From positions 124,001 to 188,000 of the forward strand of contig NZ_BCNM01000010.1 in the NCBI RefSeq assembly GCF_001514495.1: DNA of 64,000 nucleotides. Direction: 5' to 3'. Under the pieces are notes generated by a model that was not told the origin of the DNA, ran no database searches, and saw only the letters and a list, made by a program, of their open reading frames with translations. Each line of letters starts with the position of its first letter. Position 1 is the first letter of the stretch. Both the position numbers and the translations under genes were made by a program. Positions 26,501 to 36,628 of this stretch are shown here, in pieces. The stretch comes from Paenibacillus pabuli NBRC 13638 (GTDB lineage Bacteria; Bacillota; Bacilli; Paenibacillales; Paenibacillaceae).

Positions 26501-28822
26501 GGCAGCAAGTTACTCGAAGGTACGATATCCGGGATTCATATCGCATCGGAAAGTGTGCAATCCGGGCATATTCAGGCAGAGGCCATTCATGCTGGGCATA
26601 TTCAGGAGCGCAGCATAGGTACATTCCATCTGGAAGAGGAAGCAGTAAGTGCAGTTCATTTGCAAAATGGGTCTGTAACAAGTGCCAAGCTGGCTGATGG
26701 CAGCATAAACGGCAGCAAATTGCTGGAAGGTGCGGTATCAGGGATTCATATCGCATCGGAAAGTGTGCAATCCGGGCATATCCAGGAAGGAGCGATCCTG
26801 GCTGGCCATATTCAGGAGCACAGTATTGGTACGTTTCATCTGGTAGAGGACGCAATTAGTACGATTCATCTGCAAAATGGGTCTGTAACGAGTACCAAAC
26901 TGGCCGATGGCAGCGTGAGCGGCAGCAAATTGCTTGAAGCGGCTGTATCGGATATTCACATTGCAGACGAAAGTGTGCAATCCCGTCATATTCAGGAGGG
27001 AGCAATCTTTGCAGATCATATTCAAGAGCGCAGCATAGGCACAGTCCATTTGGAAGAGGAGTCGGTAAGTGCAATCCATTTGCAAAATGGATCGGTTACG
27101 AGTGCCAAACTGGCGGACGGCAGTATAAACGGCAGCAAGTTACTCGAAGGCACGGTATCGGGGATTCATATCGCATCGGAAAGTGTGCAATCCGGGCATA
27201 TTCAGGCAGAGGCCATTCATGCTGGGCATATTCAGGAGCGCAGCATAGGTACATCCCATCTTGAAGAGGAAGCAGTAAGTGCAGTTCATCTGCAAAATGG
27301 GTCCGTAACGAGTGCCAAACTGGCTGATGGCAGCATAAACAGCAACAAATTGCTAGAAGATGCGGTATCGGGGATTCATATCGCATCGGAAAGTGTGCAG
27401 TCCCGCCATATCCAGGAAGGAGCGATCCTTGCTGACCATATTCAGGAGCACAGCATAGGCACGTCCCATCTGGAAGAGGAAGCAATATGTGCGGTTCATC
27501 TGCAAAATGAGTCCGTAACGAGTGCCAAACTGGCCGATGGCAGTGTGAGCGGCAGCAAATTGCTAGAAGATGCGGTGTCGGAGGTCCATATTGCCAATGG
27601 AAGTGTGCAGTCCCGTCATATCCAAGAGAGAGCGATTCATGCCGACCATATACAAGAACGCAGCATTGGGATCTCCCACCTCAAAGCGGAATCGGTAAGT
27701 GCGATTCACCTGCACAATGGTTCCATAACAAGTGCCAAACTGGCTGACGGCAGTGTAAACGGCAGCAAGCTGCTTGAGGGTGCGGTTTCGGCTGTCCACT
27801 TGGCAGACAAAAGTGTGCAATCTCGGCATATTCAGGATGGAACGATCCTTGCTGATCATATTCAAGAACGCAGTATTCGCACAACCCATCTGGAAGAGGA
27901 AGTAATTAGCGGGGTCCATCTGCAAAATGGGTCCGTAACGAGTGCTAAATTGGCCGACGGCAGCGTTAACGGCAGCAAATTGGCCGACGGTGTGGTAACA
28001 TCCGCGCATCTTGCTGACCGCGCCATTGATGGCAGCAAACTGAGTGAACAAAGTATTACATCCAATCACTTGAATGCGGGAATAGTAGGTCCGGCGCATT
28101 TGAGCGAAGAGATATGGAATGCAATTCGCCAGTTCAGTGGAGAAACGCTGGAGCAGCTGGCAGCGATCAAAAGACAAGAGGCATCGCTTTTGGCAGAGAG
28201 CGAGGCAGTACAGCCATCACAGCAGGCAATGGTCGAGGCACTGCCGGGTGCCGATCTGGAAGAAACACAAATTCACCAGACATCGAATCAGCAGTTGGGG
28301 GAACAACAAGAGCTGGCATCCCAGACGGACCAGCTAGAAGAATCATTGGCAGCTGCTTCATTGACGACAGAAGAGACCGTTCAGGCTCAGCAACCACAGC
28401 TTGGACTGTCACAGGAGATCGGTGGAACGACGGAGTTAATGTTGAGTGAACAATCGATTACGCAGGAACATCTGTGTGATGATGCAGTGGGCAGTAGTCA
28501 GCTGCAACCCGGGTCGGTTCAGCCCAAACATCTGGCATTCCAGCCTGTGCGCAGTGTGAGTCGTCAGCCTGTTGTACAGCAGTTCGGCATGGAGGCATTT
28601 GTACTGCCAGAGAATGAAGCGTGTGTGGAAGTGACTGTAGCCTTTGAGGAGTCATTTATATCGGAGCATTATGTGATTGTAGCCATGTGTAATGATCGGG
28701 GATTTCAGGTGTCACTTCTCTCCCAGAGTGAAGACGAAGCGGTACTGGAAGTGTCACGCGTAACAGGATGCACACACACGTACGGATTATTGTCATGGAT
28801 TGCCGCAGGGCCTTCCAAATAA
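23525..28822 (+). CDS. Giant decapeptide-repeat protein with WIAG-type C-terminal tail
   Basis: A 1765-residue protein. Residues 1-158 are charged and have no Sec signal. From residue 160 to about 1528 there are roughly 137 tandem ten-residue repeats of the form [AS]-[VI]-x-x-x-[KH]-[LI]-x-x-x, for example Ser-Val-Thr-Ser-Ala-Lys-Leu-Ala-Asp-Gly. A Gln/Glu-rich linker and a few more repeats follow. The final domain of about 90 residues contains two Cys and ends Leu-Leu-Ser-Trp-Ile-Ala-Ala-Gly-Pro, matching the WIAG-tail type seen in Paenibacillus. Similar SVTxxKLADG repeats occur in phage tail fibres, where they form trimeric beta-structures. AAGGAG lies 8 nt before the ATG. A long fibre on the spore or cell surface is inferred. 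Confidence 0.88.
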   Translation: MSKKGNKKVPTPKLRHVSPKYKELDLTDRRSDTMNSGFTSNREERLNANKRDSRAVQASEEFLFESTELPASTNELEDLVIVAKTVKSEPVEPDSKKDETQDSPEKQIQVSSVVPLVLEEEQDINKPETAAQDRLKILNQNQMPGHTGHFIYTDDLSEFAVTESKLAPFSVDASKLKPDAVGSEALQDYAVTSIHIADGAIVSAKLAEASVSEEHLIDGSVSGQKIRNASIAGEKIRDGSITSQKLGNQVIDSAKIADGSIGTRHLSRMLVTEELIKNHAVTGDKIAISGVDTRHLTGGAVHTSKLADDAVTTSKIREGAVTGSKIEEQSIESRHIQAGAVKQTHLAEGAVGRSQLSVGSIGSDQIEDGSIQTRHLAEGSLSGRHLLDGSIGSSQIRAYAVGKEHIGSGEVGSEHLTDGAVTSSKLADQSVGTAKLLEQSITASKISDQSVISSKIADEAVQGKHLAKGSIRAEHIANRGITPVHVDNSAIHSIHIASGSIEATHLSAGSVSGDALADGVVTERHLAESAVGTYELQDAAVTDDKLAEGSVTAEKLGTASVSSRALAPGSVVSSHLANGGVTGTHLAPGSVGSEALRPYAVKSEHLTEHAVGIPHLQPGSVETDAIARAAVTTDKLAPGSVTSAQLAGGSIFPPHLTDHAITSPKLSPESVATDKLADSAVTSAKLADGSVTSSKIMSESINAKHIPAGTIRGYHLKQHAVSLEHLSEEVRSPELFADGSITGNKLRHGSVTVDHLTAESVSGTVLQQEAVGSEHLKPSVVQSVHLAEGSIKSEHLGAHVVNTQHLKADSIREEHIAEQVVTSHHLAPGSVETDHLAPLSITAAHLQPGLISGLHLQAESTSAVHLQQGAVHSRHIQDGEILPHHIHERSIGTSHLEEEAVSTIILQDESVTRSKLASGSVDGSKLAAGAVTSTHIADESVQTRHIQEGAICADHIQERSIGTVHLEEESVSTIHLQNGSVTSAKLADGSINGSKLLEGTISGIHIASESVQSGHIQAEAIHAGHIQERSIGTFHLEEEAVSAVHLQNGSVTSAKLADGSINGSKLLEGAVSGIHIASESVQSGHIQEGAILAGHIQEHSIGTFHLVEDAISTIHLQNGSVTSTKLADGSVSGSKLLEAAVSDIHIADESVQSRHIQEGAIFADHIQERSIGTVHLEEESVSAIHLQNGSVTSAKLADGSINGSKLLEGTVSGIHIASESVQSGHIQAEAIHAGHIQERSIGTSHLEEEAVSAVHLQNGSVTSAKLADGSINSNKLLEDAVSGIHIASESVQSRHIQEGAILADHIQEHSIGTSHLEEEAICAVHLQNESVTSAKLADGSVSGSKLLEDAVSEVHIANGSVQSRHIQERAIHADHIQERSIGISHLKAESVSAIHLHNGSITSAKLADGSVNGSKLLEGAVSAVHLADKSVQSRHIQDGTILADHIQERSIRTTHLEEEVISGVHLQNGSVTSAKLADGSVNGSKLADGVVTSAHLADRAIDGSKLSEQSITSNHLNAGIVGPAHLSEEIWNAIRQFSGETLEQLAAIKRQEASLLAESEAVQPSQQAMVEALPGADLEETQIHQTSNQQLGEQQELASQTDQLEESLAAASLTTEETVQAQQPQLGLSQEIGGTTELMLSEQSITQEHLCDDAVGSSQLQPGSVQPKHLAFQPVRSVSRQPVVQQFGMEAFVLPENEACVEVTVAFEESFISEHYVIVAMCNDRGFQVSLLSQSEDEAVLEVSRVTGCTHTYGLLSWIAAGPSK
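26251..28000 (+). repeat. 210-bp tandem super-repeat inside the giant gene
   Basis: Within the repeat protein, blocks of seven decapeptides (70 residues, exactly 210 bp) repeat in tandem. They start at 26251, 26461, 26671, 26881, 27091, 27301, 27511 and 27721, with a partial ninth at 27931. Each opens with a Ser-[VI]-Thr-x-[AS]-Lys-Leu unit. The order of the seven unit types is kept and DNA identity is high between blocks, so this stretch grew by recent duplication. The 5' two-thirds of the gene lacks this higher order. Confidence 0.9.
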
Positions 28823-28927
28823 TTCATACGAAATCGTATGTACTGTAAATAGATGATCATTTTGAATAAATCCCCAGAGCGTCTTCCATTCAGCAAGATA
28901 TAAAAATCGAATTATGCAAAGCTGAAT

Positions 28928-28964
28928 AAAAGCGGTTCCCGGATATGTCCGGGACACCGCTTTT
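28928..28964. terminator. Bidirectional terminator between convergent genes
   Basis: AAAAGCGGT pairs with ACCGCTTTT and TCCCGGA with TCCGGGA, around TATG with one bulged C. A and T runs lie on both sides. It serves the giant repeat gene (plus) and the M4 peptidase (minus). Confidence 0.88.
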
Positions 28965-29049
28965 ATTCATGAATAAGCTCGATCCGTTCGGACGGTGAGG
29001 GGGTGCCTGGACGATTTAATATGAGTGCAAAAACATGCCGTAATTATTT

Positions 29050-31357
<2,308 letters not shown>

Positions 31358-32308
31358 GTGTTGCAAAAACGCCGTAATACTGCTTTTTATGCATCCAAAT
31401 CGAATCGGGTACAACGAAAGGCACAAGTAAAGAAACGTCGTTTGAAATCAGCATACAAAAAGGGTACAAAGGCCTATAAGTACGTGATTCCACCAGTGGA
31501 ACTTGCAGATGTCCCAGAGCTCGGAGCGGAACAGGCCATGAGAGATACACTCGCGCAGGGGACGGCAAACTCGCATCAACCTATGCTTTCGGTTGTTATA
31601 CCTGCCATGAATGAAGAGCGGACCATTGGGGCAGTCGTTCGTCAGGCGCTGCGTATATGCCGTGATTCTGAAGTGCTCGTTGTTGTGAATGGTTCAACGG
31701 ACGGGACGGCAGCAGTGGCAAGAAGGGCGGGGGCACAGGTGCTTCGTTATACAGAAGCATTGGGACATGATGGAGGGCGACGAGTCGGTGCAGCGGCGGC
31801 TCGGGGCAGGGTGCTGTTGTTTACGGATGCAGACATACCCATTCCGGCAGAACATCTGGCACCTTATGTACGGGCGATTCTGGAGGGGACGGATGTCGCG
31901 CTTAATGATTATGATGGTCCGGTTACGCGTATCCCTGTTCACCCTGTGGTCGAGGCTAAACATGCCCTGAATAGCATGCTTGCTAGACCAGATCTGAAAG
32001 GAGCTTCCATGACCGCCATTCCGCATGCATTAAGTCGCAGGGCACTTGAGGTAATAGGTGCGGATACACTGGAGACTCCACCGCTGGCACACGCAATGGC
32101 AGTGACTGGTGGGTTGAAGGTACGTGCCGTTCATCATGTGCCTGTGGGCAAAATGAATCCATTGCGAGTCAAGAAACGCGGCGGGCCTGATCTGCTCAGT
32201 CAATTGGTATGGAATGATCATCTGACCGCAATCAGGTGGATTACCGATAAGCTTGGCCCACGCGGAGGACATTCCGATCTGGGGCGTGTTCGCAGCTTGA
32301 CAAGGTGA
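31358..32308 (+). CDS. Family 2-like glycosyltransferase with basic N-terminal tail
   Basis: A protein of about 316 residues. The GT-A nucleotide-sugar fold starts at Leu-Ser-Val-Val-Ile-Pro-Ala-Met-Asn-Glu-Glu. Val-Val-Asn-Gly-Ser-Thr-Asp-Gly-Thr and the metal-binding Thr-Asp-Ala-Asp-Ile (DXD-like) follow. About 45 residues before the domain are rich in Lys and Arg (Lys-Lys-Arg-Arg-Leu-Lys, Tyr-Lys-Lys-Gly). GGGAGG precedes a GTG (31358) and a TTG (31361); either could start. First of a run of six genes for surface glycosylation. Sugar and acceptor unknown. Confidence 0.82.
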   Translation: MLQKRRNTAFYASKSNRVQRKAQVKKRRLKSAYKKGTKAYKYVIPPVELADVPELGAEQAMRDTLAQGTANSHQPMLSVVIPAMNEERTIGAVVRQALRICRDSEVLVVVNGSTDGTAAVARRAGAQVLRYTEALGHDGGRRVGAAAARGRVLLFTDADIPIPAEHLAPYVRAILEGTDVALNDYDGPVTRIPVHPVVEAKHALNSMLARPDLKGASMTAIPHALSRRALEVIGADTLETPPLAHAMAVTGGLKVRAVHHVPVGKMNPLRVKKRGGPDLLSQLVWNDHLTAIRWITDKLGPRGGHSDLGRVRSLTR

Positions 32309-32381
32309 GCATGCGCATAAGTATTTTGCATAAAGCCAGAAAGCGACACGTCAAAAGATGCAGAATGCTGGAGGTGAGGAA

Positions 32382-33491
32382 ATGAAGGGGCGTTCAAGGG
32401 GTGTCCGTCGTCACCGGACAGTAAGAAGACGAACAACCCGGAACAGAACCATAGGCAGGAGGGCTCTGACCAAATCGCCGGTAAAGAGTTCAGCAGCGAA
32501 CAAGCACGTAGCGAGAAGCCTCGTAATGCATGAATCTTGGAAAGCAGGTATTACGGCAGGAAGCAAGATGCTGGAAAATAATGAATCCATTGAACAACAT
32601 GCGCGTGGGGCTTGGCAGGAGCATGAAGCAAAGATCTCGGCGGAGCTAAGGAGCTATAGCGCAGCCATGCAGGCAGGGAAAGCCTTTATGCAGGGTTATG
32701 CTCATGCTTCAGGGCGTTCATTGAATATCGTTCCACTTGCCCTTCATAAATCTGCTGCTGCGGTCATCTGTGCCTGTAATGAGGAACTTACACTGGGGAA
32801 AGTGTTAGCACAACTGAAACGATTACCTTTGAAGGATATCGTTGTGGTGTTGAACGGAACAACCGACAATAGTCTAACCCAGGTGCTAGAACAGCCTGGC
32901 GTTACACTGGTGTATGAACCAGATCGGGCTGGACATGATGTGGGCCGCGCACTGGGGGCCAAACTGACGGAGGCGGACACCCTTCTCTTTGTAGATGGGG
33001 ATATGGTCGTCCCGGCGGAGCAACTTGCTCCGTTCTTGTATGCGGTCGATCGGGGAGATGATGTGGCACTGAACAATCTTTCATCCCTCTTGCCTCCCTT
33101 TGCCCGCCAGGATGAAGTGAGCCGGATCAAAGCTTATCTTAACCGCGTATTGAACCGATCGGATCTGGGTTCCAACTCGCTGACGGCCGTACCTCATGCC
33201 CTTTCGCGTAACATGATCCAGATCGTAAAACCGGAGGCGCTCGCCGTGCCTCCCAAGGCGCAAAGTCTTGCCATTCAGCATGGATTAAAAGTAACAGCAC
33301 CAAGTCAAGTGGATGTCATTCGTTCCAATCGTCTGCGTTCCACCAATATGGGCAGCGGCAACGAAGTCGCCAGACTGATCATCGGGGACCACCTGGAGGC
33401 GCTGGCAGCTTGGCTGGAAATGGGCGGAAGCCCTCCGCAAGCCCACTTGCTTTCCCGTGCCGAAGTGGCCTATAGGAGGAATGCCAGATGA
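32382..33491 (+). CDS. Family 2-like glycosyltransferase with Arg-rich N-terminal tail
   Basis: A 369-residue protein. Residues 1-40 carry many Arg (Arg-Arg-His-Arg-Thr-Val-Arg-Arg-Arg). A helical stretch follows, then a GT-A domain from about residue 125: Ala-Ala-Val-Ile-Cys-Ala-Cys-Asn-Glu-Glu, Val-Val-Leu-Asn-Gly-Thr-Thr-Asp-Asn and Phe-Val-Asp-Gly-Asp-Met. It is a paralogue of the preceding enzyme: both have Ala-Leu-Asn and Thr-Ala-[IV]-Pro-His-Ala-Leu-Ser-Arg. GGAGGTGAGG before the ATG fixes the start. Its stop overlaps the next start by 4 bp, so the two are coupled. Confidence 0.85.
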   Translation: MKGRSRGVRRHRTVRRRTTRNRTIGRRALTKSPVKSSAANKHVARSLVMHESWKAGITAGSKMLENNESIEQHARGAWQEHEAKISAELRSYSAAMQAGKAFMQGYAHASGRSLNIVPLALHKSAAAVICACNEELTLGKVLAQLKRLPLKDIVVVLNGTTDNSLTQVLEQPGVTLVYEPDRAGHDVGRALGAKLTEADTLLFVDGDMVVPAEQLAPFLYAVDRGDDVALNNLSSLLPPFARQDEVSRIKAYLNRVLNRSDLGSNSLTAVPHALSRNMIQIVKPEALAVPPKAQSLAIQHGLKVTAPSQVDVIRSNRLRSTNMGSGNEVARLIIGDHLEALAAWLEMGGSPPQAHLLSRAEVAYRRNAR

Positions 33492-34240
33492 CGCTGACGA
33501 GTATTATTATTCCAACATATAACGGGCTGGACCTGTTGAAGCCATGCATCGATGCCATTCGAAAGTATACCGGTATCCATACGCCATATGAAATTATCGT
33601 TGTGGATAATGGTTCGGTTGATGGAACCGCAGCGTACTGTGCCCGCGAACGAATTCGTTTTGTCCGATTACCGGAGAATCGGGGGTTCCCGGCAGCGTGC
33701 AACGCCGGACTCCGTGCAGCATGTGGTGATGAACTGCTGCTGCTGAATAATGATGTTACGGTCACATCCCGCTGGCTGGAAAATCTGCGTTCAGCCCTCT
33801 ACAGTGATGGAAGCATCGGAATTACAGGTCCGGTGACCAACTATGCCAGCGGCATTCAGCAAGTGGAGCTGGAATTTCGGGATATGGCACATTTTCAGGA
33901 GCTGGCTGCTGCCAACAATATAGTCGATTCGTCCAGATGGAAGGAAGTCAGACGGATTGTCGGTTTATGCATGCTGATGCGGAGAAGTGTGATGGAGGAC
34001 ATTGGTGTGCTTGACGAAGTCTATTCGCCGGGACACTATGAAGATGACGATTATTGCTACAGGGCCTGCCAGAGAGGGTATCGCTTGCTGGTATGCGGAG
34101 ATGTTCTGGTACATCATCGCGGCAGCGCGAGTTTCCTGAAGACCGATCCTGTAGCATGGAAACAGCTGCTTGAGCGCAATCGATCCATTTTTATCAACAA
34201 ATGGCATGTCGATCCCCTTAATTATATTGAGACATCTTAA
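33488..34240 (+). CDS. Family 2 glycosyltransferase (rhamnosyltransferase-like)
   Basis: A 250-residue single-domain GT2. Ser-Ile-Ile-Ile-Pro-Thr-Tyr-Asn at residue 5, Val-Val-Asp-Asn-Gly-Ser-Val-Asp-Gly-Thr, Asn-Arg-Gly-Phe-Pro-Ala-Ala-Cys-Asn, Leu-Leu-Asn-Asn-Asp-Val and the acceptor-side Tyr-Glu-Asp-Asp-Asp-Tyr-Cys. These are the motifs of the WbbL/rhamnosyltransferase-type GT2 group. It lacks the basic tail of its neighbours. It overlaps the upstream gene by ATGA and precedes the nucleotidyltransferase by 17 bp. Confidence 0.9.
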   Translation: MTLTSIIIPTYNGLDLLKPCIDAIRKYTGIHTPYEIIVVDNGSVDGTAAYCARERIRFVRLPENRGFPAACNAGLRAACGDELLLLNNDVTVTSRWLENLRSALYSDGSIGITGPVTNYASGIQQVELEFRDMAHFQELAAANNIVDSSRWKEVRRIVGLCMLMRRSVMEDIGVLDEVYSPGHYEDDDYCYRACQRGYRLLVCGDVLVHHRGSASFLKTDPVAWKQLLERNRSIFINKWHVDPLNYIETS

Positions 34241-34257
34241 GAAGGAGGGATAGTGGA

Positions 34258-34989
34258 ATGAAAGGTGTAATTCTTGCAGGCGGAACAGGAACACGGCTGT
34301 ACCCTCTGACCCGGCTGATTAACAAGCATCTGATTCCAGTCGGCAAGCATCCGATGATTATGTATGGCATCGACAGACTCCGCCAGGCAGGTATTGAAGA
34401 AATATTGATGGTCATCAACAAACATTCCGCCGGGTTATACACGGAGTATTTGGGTAGTGGAGCAGATCATGGCGTCAAGATTACGTATCGGATTCAGGAA
34501 AAGGCAGGCGGGATTGCTGAAGCATTGGATCTGGCGACGTCTTTTATCCTTCCGGGTGAGAAATTCGTTGTCCTGCTGGGAGACAATTTGTTTAGCGACG
34601 ATTTGAAGCCTTATGTCGATCGATATATGCAGCAACCAACGGGTACGGCTCGTGTTTTGCTCAAGGAAGTGGACGATGCGCGGCGCTATGGGGTACCCGT
34701 GTTTGACCCACAGCATCCGGAACGGATCTCTTACATTGAGGAAAAACCGAGTGATCCCAAGACCTCTTATTGTGTTACCGGCATATATATGTATGATGAC
34801 CATGTATTTGACCTCATTCAAAACATTGCACCTTCTGCACGTGGCGAGCTCGAAATTACGGACGTAAACAATCATTATGCAGCTGCTGGAGGACTGGAAT
34901 ACGATATTTTGCAAAAATATTGGAGTGATGCAGGAACATTCCAATCGCTTCAGGAAGCAGCCATCCGCATGAAGGGACAACTGCCCTAA
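34258..34989 (+). CDS. Sugar-1-phosphate nucleotidyltransferase (RmlA/SpsI-like)
   Basis: A 243-residue nucleotidyltransferase. Leu-Ala-Gly-Gly-Thr-Gly-Thr-Arg-Leu-Tyr-Pro-Leu-Thr is the nucleotide-binding loop; Asn-Lys-His-Leu-Ile-Pro-Val, Leu-Gly-Asp-Asn-Leu-Phe, Ile-Glu-Glu-Lys-Pro and Tyr-Trp-Ser-Asp-Ala-Gly-Thr follow. This matches glucose-1-phosphate thymidylyltransferases of the short form (about 240 residues, as Bacillus spore-coat SpsI). It would supply an activated sugar, probably dTDP-glucose for a rhamnose-type route, to the surrounding transferases. No rmlBCD genes are in the window. AAGGAGG before the ATG. Confidence 0.9.
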   Translation: MKGVILAGGTGTRLYPLTRLINKHLIPVGKHPMIMYGIDRLRQAGIEEILMVINKHSAGLYTEYLGSGADHGVKITYRIQEKAGGIAEALDLATSFILPGEKFVVLLGDNLFSDDLKPYVDRYMQQPTGTARVLLKEVDDARRYGVPVFDPQHPERISYIEEKPSDPKTSYCVTGIYMYDDHVFDLIQNIAPSARGELEITDVNNHYAAAGGLEYDILQKYWSDAGTFQSLQEAAIRMKGQLP

Positions 34990-35120
34990 AATATATGCGC
35001 CTGATGCTGCCGCTGTGAGGTATTCCATGAGATCAGATTAACCTGCGCCGGAGCCGGAAGAATGCTCCGGCGCTTTGTGCAGCGGCGGCACTCCTCGTGC
35101 ATGCCAAGGGAGGGAATGCC

Positions 35121-36563
35121 GTGAGAGTAGCAAAACGCAGCGATGGGGTCAAAAAGAAGACACGGGGCAGTCGTGCCAGAACCTGGCTCGTATCTGTAGG
35201 AATGCTGCCCCAAGCGAATTCAGACCTTGAGTTGGGAAACGAAGGCAGGAAGCTGAATGGTATGGCACTTACAGGAATAGAGCGAAAGCTGCATGCAGCA
35301 CTCAAAATCAAAGCCAGCGCACGCACTGGTGCAAAACGTGCTGGACGTGCCGGCACACGAGCCAAACCGGGAGCAAGAACAGGCCAAGGGCGAGGGAACG
35401 CAGGAACACGGGTGAGCGCAGACGGGCGTGCAGGCGTAAGCCGTGGCGGCAAAAGGGCACGAGCCAAACCGGGCAAGCGCGCAGCTGCCAGCCGCGGGCA
35501 TGCTGCGCCGCGTAGCGGGTGGGCCGCAGGCGCCCGCAGCAAACGGCGCACGGCTGCGCAGCGTGCGCCCGGGCCAGCACCGAAGGCCAGCACGCCACAG
35601 GCGATGCCTGCCAGCGGTGCTGGCCCCGCCCCGCGGCAAGCGACACACCGTCACGGTGGTGTCGCCCCCGCGGGGCGGGAGAGCGCTGCCGCGAATGCGG
35701 GCAGCGCAAGGGCACTTGCGCCTGCGCAGCCGGCTGCAGTGCCCGAGAGCGGCTACGCCGAGGGCTTCCGCGACGGCGTGTTCGCGGGCGGGGAGGGGCT
35801 GGTGGCGCAGCATATCCCGCCCGATCATATTCTGCCAGCCGCGGCGGCAGAACTGATCGAGGCGGGATTCCGCCAATACGCCCCCAGCCTCACCCGGCTG
35901 GCCAGCCCTCATGAGATGGCTGGCCACATCCAGGGGGCGCTGGATACGCAGCGCCCCCTGTCTGTCGTTCGCCTCGGAGATGGCGAACTGCTGACCCTCG
36001 CCGCAGACACCGTGCTGCCTGGCGAACAAGTGCAGGAGCTGGCACCGTTTCTGCCCTATGCAGGGGTGCCGCGCTCTACACCGGACATCCGGGCTGCGCT
36101 CGCGGAAGCGATTCGCGGCGCAGATTGGGTAGGCGTCCCCATCTCGCGTGCTCCTACCTTTCAGGGGCTGCTATTTCCAGTATTACGCCATTTCGGCATG
36201 GACTGGTCTTGTCTGAATCTGACCAGTTCCACGATTAACTACAGTATGCACCAGTCAGGTCTGCTGCTGCCCGTGTTACATGGACGCCGGGTGCTGCTGG
36301 TCGGGAGCCGAGCTGCGGAGCTTGGAGCTTTGTTGCACAGCCGAGGCATTCATGTGACAGGCGTTATCAGCGCAGTGGAGGGGGTGGCGGACATCCCGAG
36401 AGTAATGCAGCAAACTGCGGAGCATTCATTCGATATCGCTCTTGTAGCAGCAGGAATTCCTGCCGTCATTCTGTGCCGCCGAATGGCTGGCGAGCTGGGG
36501 CGGGTTGCTATCGATTTTGGACATTTGGCTGACAAATTGGTTACAGGAGAGCTTCAACTCTAA
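35121..36563 (+). CDS. GT-D-fold glycosyltransferase with long Arg/Ala-rich linker
   Basis: A 480-residue protein. Residues 1-60 are Lys/Arg-rich. Residues about 65-220 form a low-complexity Ala/Arg/Gly/Pro linker encoded by markedly GC-rich DNA (35300-35800). The C-terminal domain holds Ser-Val-Val-Arg-Leu-Gly-Asp-Gly-Glu, the signature of GT-D transferases (formerly DUF1792). Tyr-Ala-Glu-Gly-Phe-Arg-Asp-Gly-Val-Phe-Ala-Gly precedes it and resembles a Gly-Tyr repeat in the next gene. The GTG start at 35121 is 6 nt after AAGGGAGG. Role in surface glycan assembly is inferred from neighbours. Confidence 0.82.
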   Translation: MRVAKRSDGVKKKTRGSRARTWLVSVGMLPQANSDLELGNEGRKLNGMALTGIERKLHAALKIKASARTGAKRAGRAGTRAKPGARTGQGRGNAGTRVSADGRAGVSRGGKRARAKPGKRAAASRGHAAPRSGWAAGARSKRRTAAQRAPGPAPKASTPQAMPASGAGPAPRQATHRHGGVAPAGRESAAANAGSARALAPAQPAAVPESGYAEGFRDGVFAGGEGLVAQHIPPDHILPAAAAELIEAGFRQYAPSLTRLASPHEMAGHIQGALDTQRPLSVVRLGDGELLTLAADTVLPGEQVQELAPFLPYAGVPRSTPDIRAALAEAIRGADWVGVPISRAPTFQGLLFPVLRHFGMDWSCLNLTSSTINYSMHQSGLLLPVLHGRRVLLVGSRAAELGALLHSRGIHVTGVISAVEGVADIPRVMQQTAEHSFDIALVAAGIPAVILCRRMAGELGRVAIDFGHLADKLVTGELQL

Positions 36564-36628
36564 TGGAAGGTCGGGTGCGGGGGTCACTATTCCGGATGCA
36601 TCAGTCAAGGGGAAATGGGGGAAGCAAC

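Noticed and set aside
26251..28000. Regular 210-bp repeats considered as a CRISPR or satellite array
   Set aside because: The repeats are in frame, have no unique spacers and encode ordered decapeptides of one long protein.
35220..36029. Minus-strand ORF of 269 codons and other long frames in the GC-rich linker
   Set aside because: Stops are rare in GC-rich DNA on all frames; the product is low-complexity Arg/Cys/Ala sequence without a start signal.
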